DNA of 14,921 nt, from positions 1 through 14,921 of the forward strand of contig CACXCH010000117.1 of the NCBI GenBank assembly GCA_902766085.1, in the 5' to 3' direction. The notes beneath the pieces were generated by a model. The model worked only from the letters and a program-made list of their open reading frames with translations. It was not told the DNA's origin and ran no database searches. The position numbers and the translations under genes are program-made. Position 1 is the first letter of the stretch. Each line of letters begins with the position of its first letter. Shown here piece after piece: positions 13,639-14,921 of this stretch. Origin of the DNA: an uncultured Eubacteriales bacterium. GTDB taxonomy: Bacteria; Bacillota; Clostridia; TANB77; CAG-508.

Positions 13639-14493
13639 TTATGCTGATTGTTCTCGTTTCCAATAGAATAAGTATTGTTGAGCCATTCCTTCAAGAGCTC
13701 CAAACTTTTCATCAGCTATTTTTCTAATTTCATTTTTATTTAGTTTTTTCTCATCTTCATTGTGAATATATAAATCATTCATTACCCTTCTAACCCAAAC
13801 ATCAATTGGGAATACATCAAATCGTTTTAATGTAGAAAATAATAAAATACAATCTGCAACTTTTGGGCCAACGCCTGGCAATGTTAGCAATTTTTCTTTA
13901 GCTTGTTGTGTATTTAAAGTGTATAATTCGTCAATATTAAACTTTCTTGTGTTAATTAGCCTTGTGGTTTCATATACTCTTACATCTCTAAAGCCTAATC
14001 CCAGTTTTCTAAAATCTTCTGCAGTAGCTTTTGATAATTCCTGCATTGTTGGGAATGTGTAATATTTTTTACCATTAAATATTATTTCATCTCCATATTG
14101 CTTTGAAATTTTTTCAATTATTCCCTTTATTCTTGGAATATTATTATTTGCAGATATAATAAAAGAAATTATCGTTTCCCATAAATCTTGGTTTAAAATT
14201 CTTATTCCACTTCCATAGCAAGTAGCTTTCAATAAATTATCATCAACTTTAGAAAGTTCTTGCTTAATTTTTGAATAATCTCTTTGTAAATCAAAATAAT
14301 TGTTTATTTTTTCTTCAGTTACATTTTCATTTCCTGTAAATATTATTTTTCCATCAGACTTTTCCACATTTAAAACACAATCTGAGAACATCCCTGTGTA
14401 GCTTCCGTTTTCCTCTTTATTCCATCTAAAACATTGTCCGCATTCAAAAATATCTCTTGGTTCAAATGAGTCTATCTCTTTAATTAGTTGCAT
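13639..14493 (-). CDS. ogg: OGG1-type 8-oxoguanine DNA glycosylase
   Basis: A 284-residue bifunctional DNA glycosylase/AP lyase that removes 8-oxoguanine from DNA in base excision repair. The N-terminal OGG_N-type domain carries the characteristic CGQCFRW (18-24). The helix-hairpin-helix module reads LPGVGPKVADCI, with the catalytic lysine at K211, and the essential aspartate is D231 in PIDVW. The C-terminus GMAQQYLFYW is also typical of OGG1. The length fits clostridial members (about 280-300), and AlkA is less likely because of the Lys and the CGQCFRW motif. The ATG at 14493-14491 has GAGG about 10 bases upstream, and a candidate promoter lies at 14520-14548. It is the first gene of a DNA repair unit with addB. 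Confidence 0.92.
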   Translation of the reverse strand: MQLIKEIDSFEPRDIFECGQCFRWNKEENGSYTGMFSDCVLNVEKSDGKIIFTGNENVTEEKINNYFDLQRDYSKIKQELSKVDDNLLKATCYGSGIRILNQDLWETIISFIISANNNIPRIKGIIEKISKQYGDEIIFNGKKYYTFPTMQELSKATAEDFRKLGLGFRDVRVYETTRLINTRKFNIDELYTLNTQQAKEKLLTLPGVGPKVADCILLFSTLKRFDVFPIDVWVRRVMNDLYIHNEDEKKLNKNEIRKIADEKFGALEGMAQQYLFYWKREQSA

Positions 14494-14519
14494 CTTTTAT
14501 ATCCTCTATTAATTGAATT

Positions 14520-14548
14520 ATAATATTCATATAAGTCTCTAAATTCAA
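14520..14548 (-). promoter_or_regulatory. Candidate promoter of the ogg-addB unit
   Basis: TTGAAT (14548-14543), 17 bases, TATTAT (14525-14520) on the minus strand. Transcription would start about 20 bases before the ogg ATG, leaving just room for its ribosome binding site. Confidence 0.5.
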
Positions 14549-14583
14549 GACTTTTTTACCTACAAATTGCATTTTTTATTGAT

Positions 14584-14630
14584 TATAGCAATTTTATTAA
14601 ATAAAATTTTCTTAAATAACTATAGCAATT
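14584..14630. repeat. Short direct repeats around an AT palindrome
   Basis: tatagcaatt occurs at 14584-14593 and 14621-14630. Between them lies an all-A/T palindrome (about 14591-14609). It has no U tract and is not called a terminator. Confidence 0.35.
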
Positions 14631-14646
14631 CATATTGTTAAAAAAT

Positions 14647-14921
14647 CTAATACGTTTCAAGTACATTTATTTTAAAGTCTCCAGGTTTTATTTGTTCATT
14701 TGGAGTAACAACAGTATCAAGTTCATAAATCTTTTTAAGTTTGTTTACATTTTCCTTTTTATGGCCAATTACTTCATTTATATTAATTGGATTTACTTCA
14801 ATTTCTATCTGTTTAACTTTGTAATTAATGTCTTTCATCTTTGCAGAAATGGCATCATACCACATTGCACTTTCAACTAATTGCCTAAATGCTGGGTGAA
14901 ATGGCCCTGCTAGCACCTCAC
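14647..14921 (-). CDS. C-terminal fragment of a radical SAM protein, probably Elp3-like
   Basis: The last 91 codons of a gene that enters from the right edge; the frame is open to the boundary (E-V-L-A-G-P-F). The stretch LAGPFHPAFRQLVESAMWYD, followed by a KVKQIEIEVNP beta strand, resembles the C-terminal region of clostridial radical SAM proteins related to Elp3 (COG1243). The catalytic CxxxCxxC part would lie outside the window, so the reaction cannot be confirmed. The remaining residues, NKLKKIYELDTVVTPNEQIK and what follows, are soluble and charged. The GTG at 14916 is an internal valine rather than a start. No terminator is obvious after the stop, so read-through into ogg is possible. 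Confidence 0.6.
   Translation of the reverse strand, partial: EVLAGPFHPAFRQLVESAMWYDAISAKMKDINYKVKQIEIEVNPININEVIGHKKENVNKLKKIYELDTVVTPNEQIKPGDFKINVLETY

Noticed and set aside
14591..14609. All-A/T palindrome as terminator of the radical SAM gene
   Set aside because: No G or C in the stem and no U tract after it on the minus strand.
1..14921. CRISPR array, tRNA or rRNA genes, transposase or phage genes
   Set aside because: No regularly spaced repeats, no tRNA-like cloverleaf or CCA-ended arm, and no related protein were seen by eye on either strand.

Overview
The window reads as a stretch of chromosome from a low-GC, AT-rich Firmicute, most likely a Clostridia lineage. The reasons are the strong GGAGG ribosome binding sites, consensus sigma-A-type promoters, GTG and TTG starts, an RNase J, an AddB-type recombination nuclease, split TSUP permeases and a clostridial-style prepilin leader. 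Apart from one small regulator, every gene lies on the minus strand, so the region is best read from right to left. No tRNA, rRNA, CRISPR array, insertion sequence or phage module was seen.

Right part (14921 to 9887): the C-terminal end of a probable Elp3-like radical SAM protein enters from the right edge. Next comes a two-gene DNA repair unit, an OGG1-type 8-oxoguanine DNA glycosylase and the helicase-nuclease subunit AddB, with a candidate promoter just upstream. Middle part (9690 to 3835): a housekeeping run of RNase J, glutamyl-tRNA synthetase, seryl-tRNA synthetase and the ribosome-assembly GTPase EngB (YsxC), with small gaps and a hairpin after engB. It links mRNA turnover, tRNA charging and 50S assembly.

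Left part (3834 to 1): a 300-base gene-free spacer with a tandem repeat, then accessory small genes. These are two half-size TSUP permeases (the second broken by a one-base frameshift), a 45-residue protein, a two-helix membrane protein with a zinc-ribbon-like tail, and a 62-residue single-pass membrane protein whose ribosome binding site sits inside a terminator-like hairpin. Then come a tandem OB-fold single-stranded-DNA-binding protein, a bidirectional terminator, the lone plus-strand XRE-type regulator and, divergent from it, the first codons of a type IV prepilin-like gene cut by the left edge.

No complete new defence or mobile system is visible. The more unusual points are the hairpin that may couple termination to translation between two small membrane-protein genes (2040-2070), the divergent consensus promoters with a palindrome in front of the pilin-like gene and the regulator, the repeat-built N-terminal extension of RNase J, the duplicated low-complexity insert in AddB, the frameshifted half-transporter, and the tandem repeat with a terminator-like end between engB and the TSUP genes.
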